From Apium graveolens (Eukaryota > Streptophyta > Magnoliopsida > Apiales > Apiaceae), in NCBI RefSeq assembly GCF_009905375.1, contig NC_133648.1, positions 22,809,884 to 22,873,883 of the forward strand: 64,000 bases of DNA. Direction: 5' to 3'. Position numbers and translations under genes: made by a program. Below the pieces are notes generated by a model. That model was not told where the DNA came from, made no database searches, and saw only the letters and a program-made list of their open reading frames with translations. Position 1 is the first letter of the stretch. Each line of letters starts with the position of its first letter. This document shows, in pieces, positions 23,976 to 35,072 of this stretch.

Positions 23976-24412
23976 TAGGAAACATATCCTTGAAGACCTT
24001 CTTAGCCATCTCGTTCACAATCTCGGTCCTCTTTCTCAGAATCTCCAACCGTCTTTGATGTAGATAATACATCCTCGGTACACAGCTTCAGGATTATAGA
24101 AATGTCACGTAGCATCTCCCAAACAAGCGTCAGATTCTTCAACCATTCCGGCAAGACAAACTTGATCTGCCAGCATGTTGATCAAGTGATTAGGCCAGTC
24201 CCGATTGACTTTGTGAACAGCCTTGGGACCAAGCCTGCTCCTCTCAGGAATGCAACCACGCTGATTGAATCAAACGAATCGCGGCCAAGGGTATGAATCA
24301 GGGTAAAAAAAGGCCGCTTGTCAATTGTGTGGAACAACTTGTACACCTTATCAGCGATCTCAATAGCAGAGAAAAGATTGGTTGAGGAGGCAAGGTTGTT
24401 TGAGGAGGCCAT
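23955..24412 (-). pseudogene. Broken copy D of the gene family
   Basis: The ATG at 24412 opens MASSNNLASSTNLFS. A few codons are missing after LFS, then AIEIADKVYKLFHTIDKR follows the family. A deletion of roughly 10 bp near 24240 destroys the frame after SVVAFL. The remainder (WPNHLID to FPNGV) is visible in other phases to about 23955 with further small deletions. Confidence 0.65.
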
Positions 24413-24560
24413 TGTTTGTGTTTGGTAGGTATAAAGTATTCTTAGAGTTTTAGCGATGCAAGTGAAATGCAAAGGAAGCTAAGAGCGGAGCTATGGAGCT
24501 GGCTGGTACTAGTTTATATACACTTACAGATAAGAATAGGTCCTCAGATATTTAATATTG

Positions 24561-25725
24561 CTAGCTTAAAACCCGTGCGATGCACAAATCGCACAGTTTT
24601 TTTTAAGATTATATTATTTTTTAAATTTTTTTGAATTCATTTCTTAATTTTGTTCATTTAAAACTTTAAATAATATGACTTCATAATAATTATATTAGTA
24701 GATATATATGTTTATAACTTTTTAGAATATTTAAACTTATTTAAAGTGATAGCATTGGTAACAGGGGAATGTTATTATAACGAAATTATCATTTTATTGA
24801 GGGTAAAATTTAATGTCTCCATTATGTTCGGACTGTAAAAAATATTATTTTAACATGGCGATTACTTAATCGATTAACAATAATTTTATAAAAGATATAT
24901 GAAAAAGACTATATTATTGATTGAACGATATAATTTTATTGATAATTTTATGTGTATTTTAAAAACAATATTATATATGTTTTAATTAAAATTTGATTTT
25001 TTAGTTCACATCAATAGGATACGAATTATACTTAGTTTAATATTAATTTGATTTATCTCGGATCAGTGGTTTACATTATTTTATTTTAGCCCGATGTTCA
25101 ATACACCGACCAAATCAAACTAATTATTTTTAGTTTAATTTTATTTATTTTTTAAAATCTGGATCAATAAGATAATTTTGTTTTACACTGAATAATTAGT
25201 ATATATGATTTTATTTGGTCGAATTGTATTTTTATTTTAGTTTTGTGTTAGTGTGAATCAATTGTATAATGTATTTTTTTATCCCGGTAAATAAAATATA
25301 TTATTTTGTTTATCCAAGTTCATTAGTATAATTTTTAAGAGGATGGATATTATTATTATTTTATCTTAGCCCGATTCACATGATATATCAACTAAATCTT
25401 AATAATTATATTTAGTTTGCTTAAATTTAATTTATCCCGAAGTAACAAATTAGAATAATATAGAACTCGATATGAATTAAAATATAAATTGGCAGAAGAA
25501 ATTGAATTCAATATAAATTATAATGATATAGAGTTCGATATATAATAGAATTGAAATTGGTAAAGCAATAGAGTAAGTTGACTTCAATATCAATTAAAAT
25601 TAGAATTGATCGACCCAATAATTAGAATTAGAATAATTAAATGAGGGTAATTAAGTAATTTCAGCAAGTACCGATCGACCGACTAACAAACTTTTAATGT
25701 TTCCTCTATTATAATATAGTATAGA
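24561..25725 (-). mobile_element. Non-autonomous Helitron, 1,165 bp, with paralogous empty site
   Basis: On the minus strand the insert begins TCTATACTATATTATAATAG and ends with CTAG, preceded by a 7-bp hairpin (GTGCGAT/ATCGCAC, 24575-24594) 10 nt upstream of CTAG. These are the 5' TC, 3' hairpin and CTRR hallmarks of Helitrons. The corresponding position in unit 1 (between 3438 and 3439) is uninterrupted, and insertion is between A and T with no target duplication, as rolling-circle insertion predicts. There is no long reading frame, so helicase functions must have come from elsewhere. Confidence 0.85.
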
Positions 25726-25897
25726 TTTATTTTTTGTATTGTTTTCGATATTTCATTATCTGGGGTGCACAAGATTCGATTTATTAGTATTATCTTGAGA
25801 AAATTTGTAAATTTAAGCGATATACACAATATTCTTCTGGCATGGGAATAATTTGACCAACGAAAATAATAACATTTGGTGATAAAAGAAGTGGAGT

Positions 25898-26204
25898 CTA
25901 GTTTTTCTTTCGAGATTTTATTACTCCATTCGGAAAAAAGTCCTTGAAGGCCTTCTCATGCAACTCACTGACAATCCTGGTCCTCATCCTCAGAATCTCT
26001 AAACGTCTTTGATGTAGATAAACAAATCCTACATCCTGGTCACACAGCTCTTGAATCATTGAAATGTCGCCACACATCTCCCAGACAAGCGTCGGATTCT
26101 TCAAACATTCCAGCAGCACATTAACTTGCGGATTCTTCATCAGGGACCTCTATAGCAGGAATCCAAGAGAAAAGATTGGTTGAGGAGGCCAGGTTGTTCT
26201 CCTC
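25898..26204 (-). pseudogene. Internally deleted copy E of the gene family
   Basis: The N-terminal part (NNLASSTNLFSWIPAIEVPD) is directly joined to LECLKNPTLVWEM, skipping the segment from YKLFHTID to ADQ. The rest follows gene B closely to FFPNGVIKSRK, where it stops earlier. Its upstream region (26210-26880) keeps the TATA box, CT tract and repeated modules of gene B. Confidence 0.65.
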
Positions 26205-27168
26205 ATCGTTTTGATGTATCATGAACAATCCTCTTTTTTTCTACTCAAATTTTGAGATGAATTTTGAGGGATAAACAGTGTATAGAATGACAAGAAGCAT
26301 GATGTTTGAGAAGAGGTGAGCGATGAACTTGGTCGGAGGAGATGATAAACTCGCCTAAAATATGAAAGAGATGTGTTTGATGAGGGACGGAGAGAAAACG
26401 AGTGGGATATATAAGGAGAGAGACAGAGATAGAGAGAGTGTGTGTTTTAAGATTTGAATTATAAATGAGAACATGAGTAATATATAGGACTATATATGAG
26501 TAATATATAGGACTATAGGAGTGACTTTGGTAACGCTTCCTTTTGATAACTAAAACCAAACCATCCAACGGCTAGGGACGATCCTTTGCTAGTTTTATGC
26601 GGATCATCAATATGGACCACATGGTATACAATTTTAATAGACAAATGATAAGATGCAAAAGCGATTCGCCCAAAATGATCTTGACCAATAAAAGCCTACC
26701 ACATGGATCACCAATTGGACCACATGATATTACACTATAAGTGAACGACTTAGATATGAAGTTAGCGCGATCCAGGTGAAATGATTTTGACCAATATGAA
26801 CCGCATGATATACACTTTAAACGAACGACTCAGATATGAACGACTCAGATATTATATGATGATTCTGACTAATATTTTAGATTCATAAGATTATTTTACT
26901 TATGTATTAAATCAATAAAAATAATGATTACTAGTAGCTAGCCAATTAATATTTTCAATTAAAACACGTTACTTTTTTATTTTTCTTACCAAGCCGCCTT
27001 TAATTTTCAAAAATAAAACTGGCAATTTTATTTCAAAAAATAATAAGTTTATAATTATTAATAACTTACAAATATCTCTTTTCAACTAAAAGGCATTATA
27101 AAATTTAATTCAAATGAATTATATAATATAAAATATTTCAATTCAAATTAAATAAAAAAATTAAGAAA
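26205..27168. other. Upstream region of copy E and AT-rich sequence
   Basis: 26210-26880 is the counterpart of 4150-4790. Similarity to unit 1 fades at about 26905. What follows is AT-rich and may belong to the Helitron-like element ending at 27196. Confidence 0.45.
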
Positions 27169-27169
27169 T

Positions 27170-27196
27170 CCGTGCGATGCACGGGTCTTAGACTAG
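27170..27196 (+). mobile_element. Helitron-like 3' terminus
   Basis: CCGTGC/GCACGG hairpin with a 3-nt loop (27170-27184), then 8 nt and CTAG followed by T. This is a plus-strand 3' end; the matching 5' end was not found. Confidence 0.55.
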
Positions 27197-27871
27197 TATA
27201 TCTGAAATATTAAGCATTAATAAAGTAAAAACAATTTCTAAAATCAAAATTTTGAATTGGGGTCAATTTGAGAGCAAAAATTAAGAAAGTTCATGGTTTA
27301 ACCGGTCAAAATAATAATTATATGTATATGAGAATAACATTTCTCTTAATTTTTTATTCAATTTCCTACTTTTATAAAAAAAACTAATAATTTTCATTTT
27401 TTTTACCAATTAGGCCGATTTTTTAACGACTAATCTGATATTTTCCGATTCTTGACTGTTTTTTGTAAAAAAAGATTTTGATCCCATTTTAGTATAATCA
27501 AGTCGATTAGGCACCGTCTAGCGATCAATCGGTGATTAACAACTTATTGTATGCTTTGCTATCATTAAAGAGTATTAAATAATATATGATTCTTTGAAGA
27601 CCTTCCTCTACCTCCCTATGGTAGCATGAACAGATGAATCACCAACAAGTTTTCTTTCTTTTCGCTAAATTAGAAGCAAGGTTTTGTCTGTATCCATATA
27701 GTATGGGCCATGATCAAGGTACTTCAGAAACTGAAAATTCATTAACAAGGTACTAGAATTTGTTTGCTTAAAAAAAAACCTACAGAGATCTCTGCAAAAA
27801 AAATCTGAAGGGGATGTATCTCTTTTTAATCTTTCCTGAAGTATTTTTAACATCTAGTTCCACTCTAAGAA
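27197..27871. other. Stretch with no recognised gene
   Basis: AT-rich. A 62-codon minus-strand frame at 27665-27853 has nothing to support it. Confidence 0.35.
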
Positions 27872-28440
27872 GCACGAGTGCAGGTGTGGGGGTGCGAGTG
27901 AGTGCATAGTACGGGAATACGTAAATTCGGCTAATTTTAAATTATGGGGATTCGGGTGCGGTGGGATACGTCATAATAAATAATTATTTTAAATATATAT
28001 ATTTAATAATATTTTTAATGAAATATTGTTTTAATTGAATGTAATATAGTACTTTTTATTCAAATTAAAAAATGATAGATTTTTTATAATTCTAAATTCA
28101 ATTTATTTTCACTATAAAATGATTGGGGTACAGTGCTTATTCCTTTGAAGTTTTAATTGTATAGACACCTACAAAATCATGTCCACTCAATTTAAGTAAT
28201 ATAATATTACACATACATACACCTCACACCTATATGGTGAGTGAGTGGTGTTTAGTTTGATTGAAAATCAAACAAAAAAATTACGAATTATGCCCTTCCC
28301 GCACCACCGCGAATCCCATCTGACAAATACGGGGACACGCCGCCTGGCGCACCCCGTACGTTTCCAGCCGCACCCCGGAACGCACCCGCACCTCATACGT
28401 ACTCCGTGCGCAGTTCGTCAATAGAGTGGCGCACCACTGC
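27872..28440. mobile_element. GC-ended fold-back-like element
   Basis: Two GC-rich arms with GTGCGGGTGCG-type words face each other as diverged inverted repeats (about 27872-27975 and 28300-28440) around an AT-rich core. The right end on the minus strand reads CAGTGGTGCG, reminiscent of hAT termini. No clear target duplication was found. Confidence 0.35.
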
Positions 28441-29727
28441 TTCCTAGGTTCCTCTTATATATGTAGTCCTGTCTCGAAGCCCAATATTTGCAAAACATGA
28501 AGTACCTCAAATATATCAGTATGACTAGGCCCAACACTGTATAAAGTTAATTTAGGGAATTCGCCTATCAACATTCAAATTGACTTGTAAGAGTAACAGC
28601 CTGGGGACATATTAATTTGATAACATTTTCATTTTTCATCAAATAAGTGAGTAACAATGAAGCATTATATAGCATATTTACTGTGGAAAGAAGTTGGAAC
28701 ACAGGAATGGTATCATGCTTACCGTTATCTTTCTTCTTTAGTTCTATAATGTTCAAAAATCAACACTCTGCCAACGGTAGACAGCTAAGAGGGAACTGTT
28801 ACATAAACTTCTTTCCAATGCAGACTCCAAAGAAATAAAAAGAAGTCGGGAGAATGGGGGGTCTGCAAGACAAAAGATCCTACCTCAGTTAAAAGAAATT
28901 ATGCTTTAATGGATTGGCACTGCGAAGATCACAAGGAGAAGTCCGATGTTGTATCTCTCATAAAAAAAATCTCCAGATACAAACCGGTATTCATAATCTA
29001 CATGGAAAAAGGGTTTATCTATTATCAAACCCATCAATTCTTCATTGATCACAAACCTTAATACCAAATTTCTTCAGTTTCGATTTGTTTTCAGTTCAAA
29101 TGTATGTACTGCTTTCTCAGCTTCTTCTTAACCACGTAAACAACACAACCGCGCAAATTTTAAGAATCTTTTAGCTCTATGGACGAATGAATTTGTTAAT
29201 TTGTACGGTCACTGCATGTACAGCCACTGAATTACATAGATCCAACACGAAACTCCAAGAATCAATTATACATTACACTAACACAAACAGTTAGTATAAC
29301 ACTCTCTGACTAACTGGCCATACAAAGCACTCACTTCCAAAACTAAAAATTACCACATGTTCAATGGTATGATGGGTACAGTAGTACCTGGTAGGTAGAC
29401 GCAAGCTGTAAACATTTCACAATGAATGTCAGACACCAACTTGCCTTCTACTTCATGATTATCAGATATGGAAACTCACCTCTCCCTCTATAAAAACCCC
29501 CTCTCCGTCACCACCTGAAAAGATCATGTTGTTCCATGAAATCACATTGATGCAAATCTATCTAATATTTTATCTAGATAAACCAAAACCATAAAAAAAA
29601 CATTCCTAATGAGTGCAATTATATTATTTTAATAATATAATGAATAAAATTCGTAACATGAGGCTAGTTTCTGAACACTTAAAAAAAGGATAGTCTCTTT
29701 TAAAAAGATTAGCAAAAACAATGTAGA
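28441..29727. other. Stretch with a remnant of the duplicated flank
   Basis: 29020-29470 matches 15790-16280. The rest shows no gene, and no exon of the type seen at 15655-15778 is preserved here. Confidence 0.4.
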
Positions 29728-29799
29728 AGGTCCCACCGGGAGTCGAACCCAGGTCGCTGGATTCAAAGTCCAGAGTGCTAACCACTACACCATGGAACC
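29728..29799 (-). tRNA. tRNA-Gln (anticodon TTG)
   Basis: A 72-nt cloverleaf on the minus strand. The acceptor stem GGTTCCA pairs with TGGGACC (one G-T pair), followed by a T discriminator. The anticodon arm CTGGA-CTTTGAA-TCCAG gives anticodon TTG (plus-strand 29764-29766). The T-arm contains GGGTTCGACTCCC, a good B box for RNA polymerase III. No intron and no encoded CCA, as expected for a plant nuclear gene. It decodes CAA glutamine codons in cytosolic translation and looks intact. Confidence 0.93.
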
Positions 29800-29998
29800 A
29801 TATGTGGTTACTTCTATATTTAGGACCACCTATATGCATATAGGTAGACCTAAGATGAATTCATCAATTTTGGAAGAACATGGAATAGAGAAAAGGCATC
29901 CCCAATCCCCAAAAACCAGTGTGATTACAAAAATTCTTTTGAAAAGAGACAACAAAAACCAGTAGTGTCAAACTAAAAGCTGCTTGATGAAAATTTAC

Positions 29999-30077
29999 CT
30001 TACTGGGGATCACATGGGGAGTTTTAGATGGTCGTCCAACAAGGTCATTCCGCATTACATATGTTTCCAATGTGGCC
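29999..30077 (-). CDS. Candidate internal exon of an unrecognised minus-strand gene
   Basis: A 79-nt open segment bounded by an ACACAG acceptor (30078-30079) and an AAG|GTAAATTT donor (29997-29998). It encodes LETYVMRNDLVGRPSKTPHV and a few flanking residues. It enters after one leftover base and leaves at a codon boundary. Good splice consensus at both ends makes a real exon plausible, but I cannot place it in a known protein, and it lies only 200 nt from the tRNA gene. Confidence 0.35.
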
Positions 30078-30883
30078 CTGTGTATTTAGTTCAACAACAT
30101 TCACAAATCAACTATTCAACTAAAACAGAAGATTTATACAAAAAAAACCCTAATTTCAGTTAAAAGTTTAATGCAGGCAGCCACAGAGGATAACAACAAA
30201 AATAATTAAAAACTGCGAAATTCGGGACCAAGATTAAATTAAATTTTATCAGAGGTACGTACTTGTCACACATAACAAGCTAATACTATAAGCACGCACG
30301 GATATAATTTATATCGAGCTACGCCACCTAAAATGACATTCGTTAAGGAATGAACATTATGACCTACATGCAAAGGTTGAAGAAGAAGGCATGTTTCCAC
30401 AAATACTAAATCTCTCCAAATGTATTGCTATTTATGCATATGCCAGCTGTCCTCACTTTCAGGCAACTCAATTTACAACCCAAGAAAAAAACAATTTTAA
30501 AGTCAGAAACTTGATCATGTTGTCAGTGCTTGCACCAATCATCCCCTTCGATGGTAATATAAACGTTCATTGGATGTTTATGTCAGACAAAATCGTAGAA
30601 CTACATGAATTATGATCAAACTTAACCGTTTGATAAAAGAAACCAACCCTTAAAACTCCAAGGGGGTTTACAATATCTTCCAAAACTTGCCTAGTTTTTC
30701 CTAAAATTTTATATTTTTACATAAATTTCGAATGAGGCGTGCTTGGTATATGTTTGATTGGGTATGTTGAAATTGTAAGGGGCAATTGAATTGAAGCACG
30801 TATGTAATGTACATGAAGTAAATAAAAGTGTGAAAGATAAACATACATAACAAACACACACAAGAAACAAAGAAGGAGCTTAC
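30078..30883. other. Possible intron sequence
   Basis: No convincing exon with matched splice sites was found on the minus strand between the two candidate exons. A 74-codon plus-strand frame at 30391-30615 is unsupported. Confidence 0.3.
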
Positions 30884-30937
30884 AATATGGTCAAGCTCTA
30901 GCCTTTCTATACTTGTAGTGCTCGTCTTCAATTTCAT
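30884..30937 (-). CDS. Candidate first coding exon (18 codons)
   Basis: ATG at 30937 opens MKLKTSTTSIERLELDHI and meets a strong donor, ATT|GTAAGC, at 30883. It may be the first exon of the gene whose internal exon is at 29999-30077. Intervening exons would be needed, because the phases do not join directly. I do not recognise the protein. Confidence 0.35.
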
Positions 30938-31115
30938 TCAAGATTGATGATTAAAAGACTGAGTGAGCCTTTTAAAGCTTGTAGCTTTACAACCCCCATA
31001 TCACTGTTTTTTGTGTTTTGATGATTTTGTTTGGTTTTGGGGGAAATCTTGAATTGGGTCAGTGGAATTGGAGTTTGAAAAGATTTGAACCCTCCACCCG
31101 GTAACATATTGATAG

Positions 31116-31138
31116 TAGGAGGAGGAGGAGGAGGAGGA
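31116..31138. repeat. (GGA)n microsatellite
   Basis: Seven uninterrupted GGA units. Confidence 0.9.
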
Positions 31139-31210
31139 CACGTTTGTATAACTGTGTGTGTACATGATCCCTGAATAAGAGGATATTGGGTTTAGGGAGG
31201 TTTTGGTGAT

Positions 31211-31400
31211 GTATCAAATAGATCATTACTTTCCGGTTTGACTCAATTTGGTTACCTATTTAAAATTTTGTATCAATTTAGTTATTTAAAAGTTAAAATT
31301 TTATATCGATTTAGTCATCGGAAGATGATTTATTTGATACAAAATTTCAAATTAATGATCAAATTGAGTCAAACTGGAAAGTAATGACATACTTGATATA
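31211..31400. mobile_element. MITE with long terminal inverted repeats
   Basis: The left arm (31211-31280; GTATCAAATAGATCATTACT then TTCCGGTTTGACTCAATTTG) is repeated inverted at 31325-31400 with about 85 percent identity by eye, around a short centre. There is no coding capacity. The flanks suggest the terminal repeats extend somewhat further right. Confidence 0.6.
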
Positions 31401-32133
31401 TTTGGATGAAACGAGTGACCGACTTGATATTTTTCCCGTTTTGGAAGTCAAATAATCCAAAGAATCCGGGTGTTCCGGTTAATATCAGACCCGGAAATAT
31501 GATATATGGTTAATATATATTTTATATGATTCAAATTTGGCAGAAAAATCATGCTCGAATAAAATATAATACTGAATACGAGTACCTATATACCCGCTCA
31601 GATTATATCTCATATTTTTTTCTATAAAATAATCCTACCTGAATATGATTCGTGCTCTGTATTTGATTAAAACCTGGATATTGATTATAGTTTTTAACTC
31701 ATTAATTTTTTTAATAAATATCAATTTATAATTTATTAATATTTTAAAATGGAAAAATTGTAATCTTATATACCCAGTGCATCATATATTTAAGTTTTTA
31801 ATTTTATGATTGTTTAGTATATTTATAATATTACATATATTTTTAAAAAAGGATACCCTATATCGCCCGTATCGCCCGTATCATTTTACACCCGTAATTA
31901 CATGACACATCATTATTGGAAAAGTTTTTGGAAAATAAATTTGGGGAACCTAACATTTCTTATCTTAAACGTGAGACATGAAAAATGATCCAAAATATAA
32001 CTTCTGAAAATTATGATCCAAAATTTCCTTTGATCACATTCACTGTTGTAAAAAGCGGGATGTTGGTGAGACTGCGTAGCTGTATGAACAGTTACGTGAT
32101 AACTCAACACAATAACAACACTAGAACATGACA
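31401..32133. other. AT-rich spacer
   Basis: No gene is recognised. A duplicated ATCGCCCGT pair sits at about 31862-31880. Confidence 0.4.
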
Positions 32134-33062
32134 TGTTAATAATACTACGTCTACATAAGAAATCAGGAAGAATGAAGACAAGGCAAATACAAGAATCAGA
32201 ATATTAGAAGAAAGCCTAAAGTCTGTTTACAAGTCACTGAAAGAAGTTCATTAATATGATCATGCCTCAGTGATGAAGAAAGGTTAAAGACTTTTAGGAT
32301 CTCAGAAACGTTGAAGATTCAGTATACAGGTGCTACCGGAAGATTTCAGTGTATTGGCATTGATTGAAGATAGACAGTGTTCGAAGCATAGAAATCTGAA
32401 GAATTGAAGACAGGGTATAGACAGAGGTTAATGAATACGTTGTCTAAAGTACCAGAAAGGATTCCAGTGAAAGTACAGTTGTTTATTGACAGTCAGTCTT
32501 TGAAGCAATAAAGTTGAGGCAAGTTTAACAATGTAATCAAGGTTATAATCCGAAGACCTGAATCGGGGTTAGTCGTCTGTGAACCAGACCAGTTGCACCA
32601 GGCGTCAACAGCTCGTGAAAGGAATCTGGGTATTATTTATAGAAGGATTGTTAAGTTGAGGAACGCACTTGGATTGAACGTTTATCTGTTAAAGTACGAG
32701 AAGAGGTGCGCGGGGTATACAGCTAAACAGCTCAGGGGACTGGCGAATCTCAAAATTTAATTGTTAAATTAAATAAATTATTTAATGGACTTTAATATAA
32801 TTTATTTAATAAACTTAAAATGATTTATCTTATAAACTTTAAATAAGTTTATTTTATAAATCTAAATTAGTTTATTTATATAAGTTATATTTTAGTTTAT
32901 TTTATAAATTAATTTAATTACAATTTAAACTTAAAAAGAAAAGAAACAAAAAAAAGAGAAAAAGAAAACAAAACAAAAAGAAAAAGAAAGAAAGGGAAAA
33001 AGAAAAACAAAAAAAAAGAAAAAGAAAACCAAAAAAGAATAAACAAAAAAAATAAACGTGTA

Positions 33063-33152
33063 CATAGTTTGTTTTATTTGATTAAGTACAAAGGGTACTA
33101 GTGTCGCCATAGTTTGTTTTATTTGATTAAGTACAAAGGGTACTAGTGTCGC
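33063..33152. repeat. 45-bp perfect tandem duplication
   Basis: Two identical copies, 33063-33107 and 33108-33152, each ending with GTCGC. The first 45 bp encode on the minus strand the repeated peptide MATLVPFVLNQIKQT, but there is no sign that it is translated. Confidence 0.85.
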
Positions 33153-33329
33153 CATAGGGGAGTGAGTTTTATAGTAACCAAATTTTGATGTACTGTACTA
33201 GTAGTATAGCAAGTGTCGCCAAAGAGATTCCCCCTCCCCTTTGTCGCCACAGAGCCTTTTTGTTTGGTTAAGTATAGTGCTGTTGTCGCCACACACTCAT
33301 GTCGCCACAGAAGAACAAAGTTGTTGCCA
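33103..33329. repeat. GTCGCCA motif cluster in the LTR
   Basis: GTCGCCA occurs six times within 205 bp (starts 33103, 33148, 33215, 33243, 33285, 33301), plus GTTGCCA at 33323. Several copies follow a degenerate TTTG-TTAAGTA-A word, so this is partly an eroded tandem array. Confidence 0.75.
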
Positions 33330-33890
33330 CAGAATTACTCTCTCCTCAGCCACACAATTTTATTGTGTATAAAGTCTACACTTGCAGCAGATCTAAATAG
33401 AGAACTGTTTTATCTTCTTCTCCAACAAAAAGAGAGCTGATAAAAACAAGAAACAGAGATTTACAGAGGAGTTCAAGCTATTTGAATATCCGTTTAACTT
33501 CCCACCGGAGTAAAGTTATAATGCCCGATTTAACTCTTGTATATTCTTAGGGGCATTATAATCATTACCCGGTAATTAAATCCTAGTACAAACAAAAGCT
33601 AGATTATTGTATAAGATTTGATTTGTAAATCTTTGTAGTAGCTAGGAACTTTATTGTTCTTAGATTGTAGCCGGTTAATTTATTTACCAGAGTGTAGCAA
33701 CACCCTCGAGGATTTATATACGAATATATATTTCCCCGAATATCTTGTGTTCCTTGTTTTTATCGTTCCAAACACTATTACTCTCAAGAACACGAAACCA
33801 CTAACCGAGCACTAAATATTTTATCCGCTAAAGATTCGAAAGAATTTTTAATTTAGTGATTATCGTATTCAACCCCCCCTTTTACGATAA

Positions 33891-35067
33891 TTCGATAAAA
33901 TTTAAAATTCTTTAATTTAAATTTTTCTTAGATAATAATTTACGTTTTATTTAATTTTTAAGAAAATTCGAAATTCTTGAAAATTAGATTCTATGTAAAT
34001 ATTTATTTTTGATTAATTTATTTTCTAAGAAAATTAAATATATTGGAAATTTAAATTTCTCTTAAATATTAAATTAAAGGTACTCAAAGATTGGTAGACT
34101 CAAGATTCCTCCGGGCTTTTAAAGTGGATTTTAATCTTTCGAACAAAACGAAGACCATGTGCTATTCAGACGAAAATTATAGTAAATTGTTTTCTTACTC
34201 CAGTGGAACTGATTTCAATACCTACAGACGAAAATTGTGGATCTTCCTCAAAGGCTTACTCCATAGGATACCACTGGGTTTTCAGACGCAGGAAATGAAT
34301 GAAATTTCTATGGGTACAGTTTTTCTCGGAGATTTTAAGACAACTCTATGATTCCAGATTATACAGTCACACAGTGGTTTGTACCAATGCTATATTTATC
34401 CAGGAATCAATGAGATCCAACATGCAGGAATTGTGGAGGTCAGAGAGAATAGTGGGGACAAACAAATATCTCAGTCACATGCAGTATAGTTGGAACCTCG
34501 GGACAGAATGTAAGAGTTACTGATAGCTGAATCAGAAGAAGCTCAGGTAGAAGTACTTGAGGGACTAGACGTCAGGGCAGTGTTTCACATGTCAGGGAAG
34601 TTTGGTCGTATCAGATTCACAAGGAGTACATAAGCTAAATCCTAGGATCAAGCCTACTTATTCTGAAGTAGATATTCTTACAGATTCAGTTCAAGGGGTG
34701 ATTACAAGACTGAGAATGGGACATAAACAAGATTTGATAGCTACAATAATGACATGACATATGTGTCAAGTAACTATCAAGGGGTTTTTCTACAACAGAA
34801 CAAGAAGCTTGACAAACAAGGATGAGTAGGGATTCAGTTGAAGAATTGAGACAAAGGTGGAATGTTTTCTTAGGGAAGCAGCCGGTCAAAACTTATAATG
34901 CACGGGAAAGAGTTGGGATGGATCAGATGACGAGAATAATGAATATCTTGCTTTCATAGCAAACTCTGAAGATGATCCAACTCACATATCTCAGGTTTCA
35001 ATTTCTTGAACCATTACAATATTTTGCTCTCAATATTCAATGCATGATAAGATCATAGTGTTTAAAT
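33891..35067 (+). pseudogene. Level 1 Copia: left internal part (gag remnant)
   Basis: Mostly degenerate. Near 34915-34985 a stretch reads DENNEYLAFIANSEDDPTHI in one frame, like the acidic linker after a Copia gag zinc knuckle. The element is interrupted at 35068 by the level 2 element and resumes at 59156. Frames at 34091 and 34299 are short and not assignable. Confidence 0.4.
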
Positions 35068-35072
35068 GTTTA

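Larger units (their letters stand above)
23366..26925. repeat. Partial duplication unit 3
   Basis: From CTTTGCGACGAGAAACATAAG onward (given here in words: the GACGAGAAACATAAGAC block) the sequence follows 11209 of unit 2 and 2210 of unit 1. Segment 23366-24560 matches 2210-3438 and 25726-26905 matches 3439-4810, with a Helitron between them. Its left end is the broken Copia pol. Similarity to the unit 2 flank resumes at 29020-29470. Confidence 0.8.
32134..33890 (+). mobile_element. LTR of the outermost decayed Copia element (level 1)
   Basis: Several blocks match, colinearly and in opposite orientation, the well-bounded solo LTR at 55756-57081: TCACTGRAAGAAGTTCA, GATCATGCCTCAGTGAT and TGAACCAGACCAGTTGCA-like words. 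Both also have a TTCAACCCCCCC tract near the 3' end (33869). The exact ends are unclear, and no primer binding site is recognisable after it. It contains a homopurine tract (32931-33055) and a GTCGCCA repeat cluster. Confidence 0.55.

Noticed and set aside
19470..24560. A 3' LTR for the truncated Copia element
   Set aside because: No second copy of the 19470-19728 sequence was found downstream; the element ends inside reverse transcriptase.
32931..33155. A 74-codon minus-strand frame rich in Phe and Leu
   Set aside because: It is the translation of a homopurine tract and a 45-bp tandem duplication inside an LTR.
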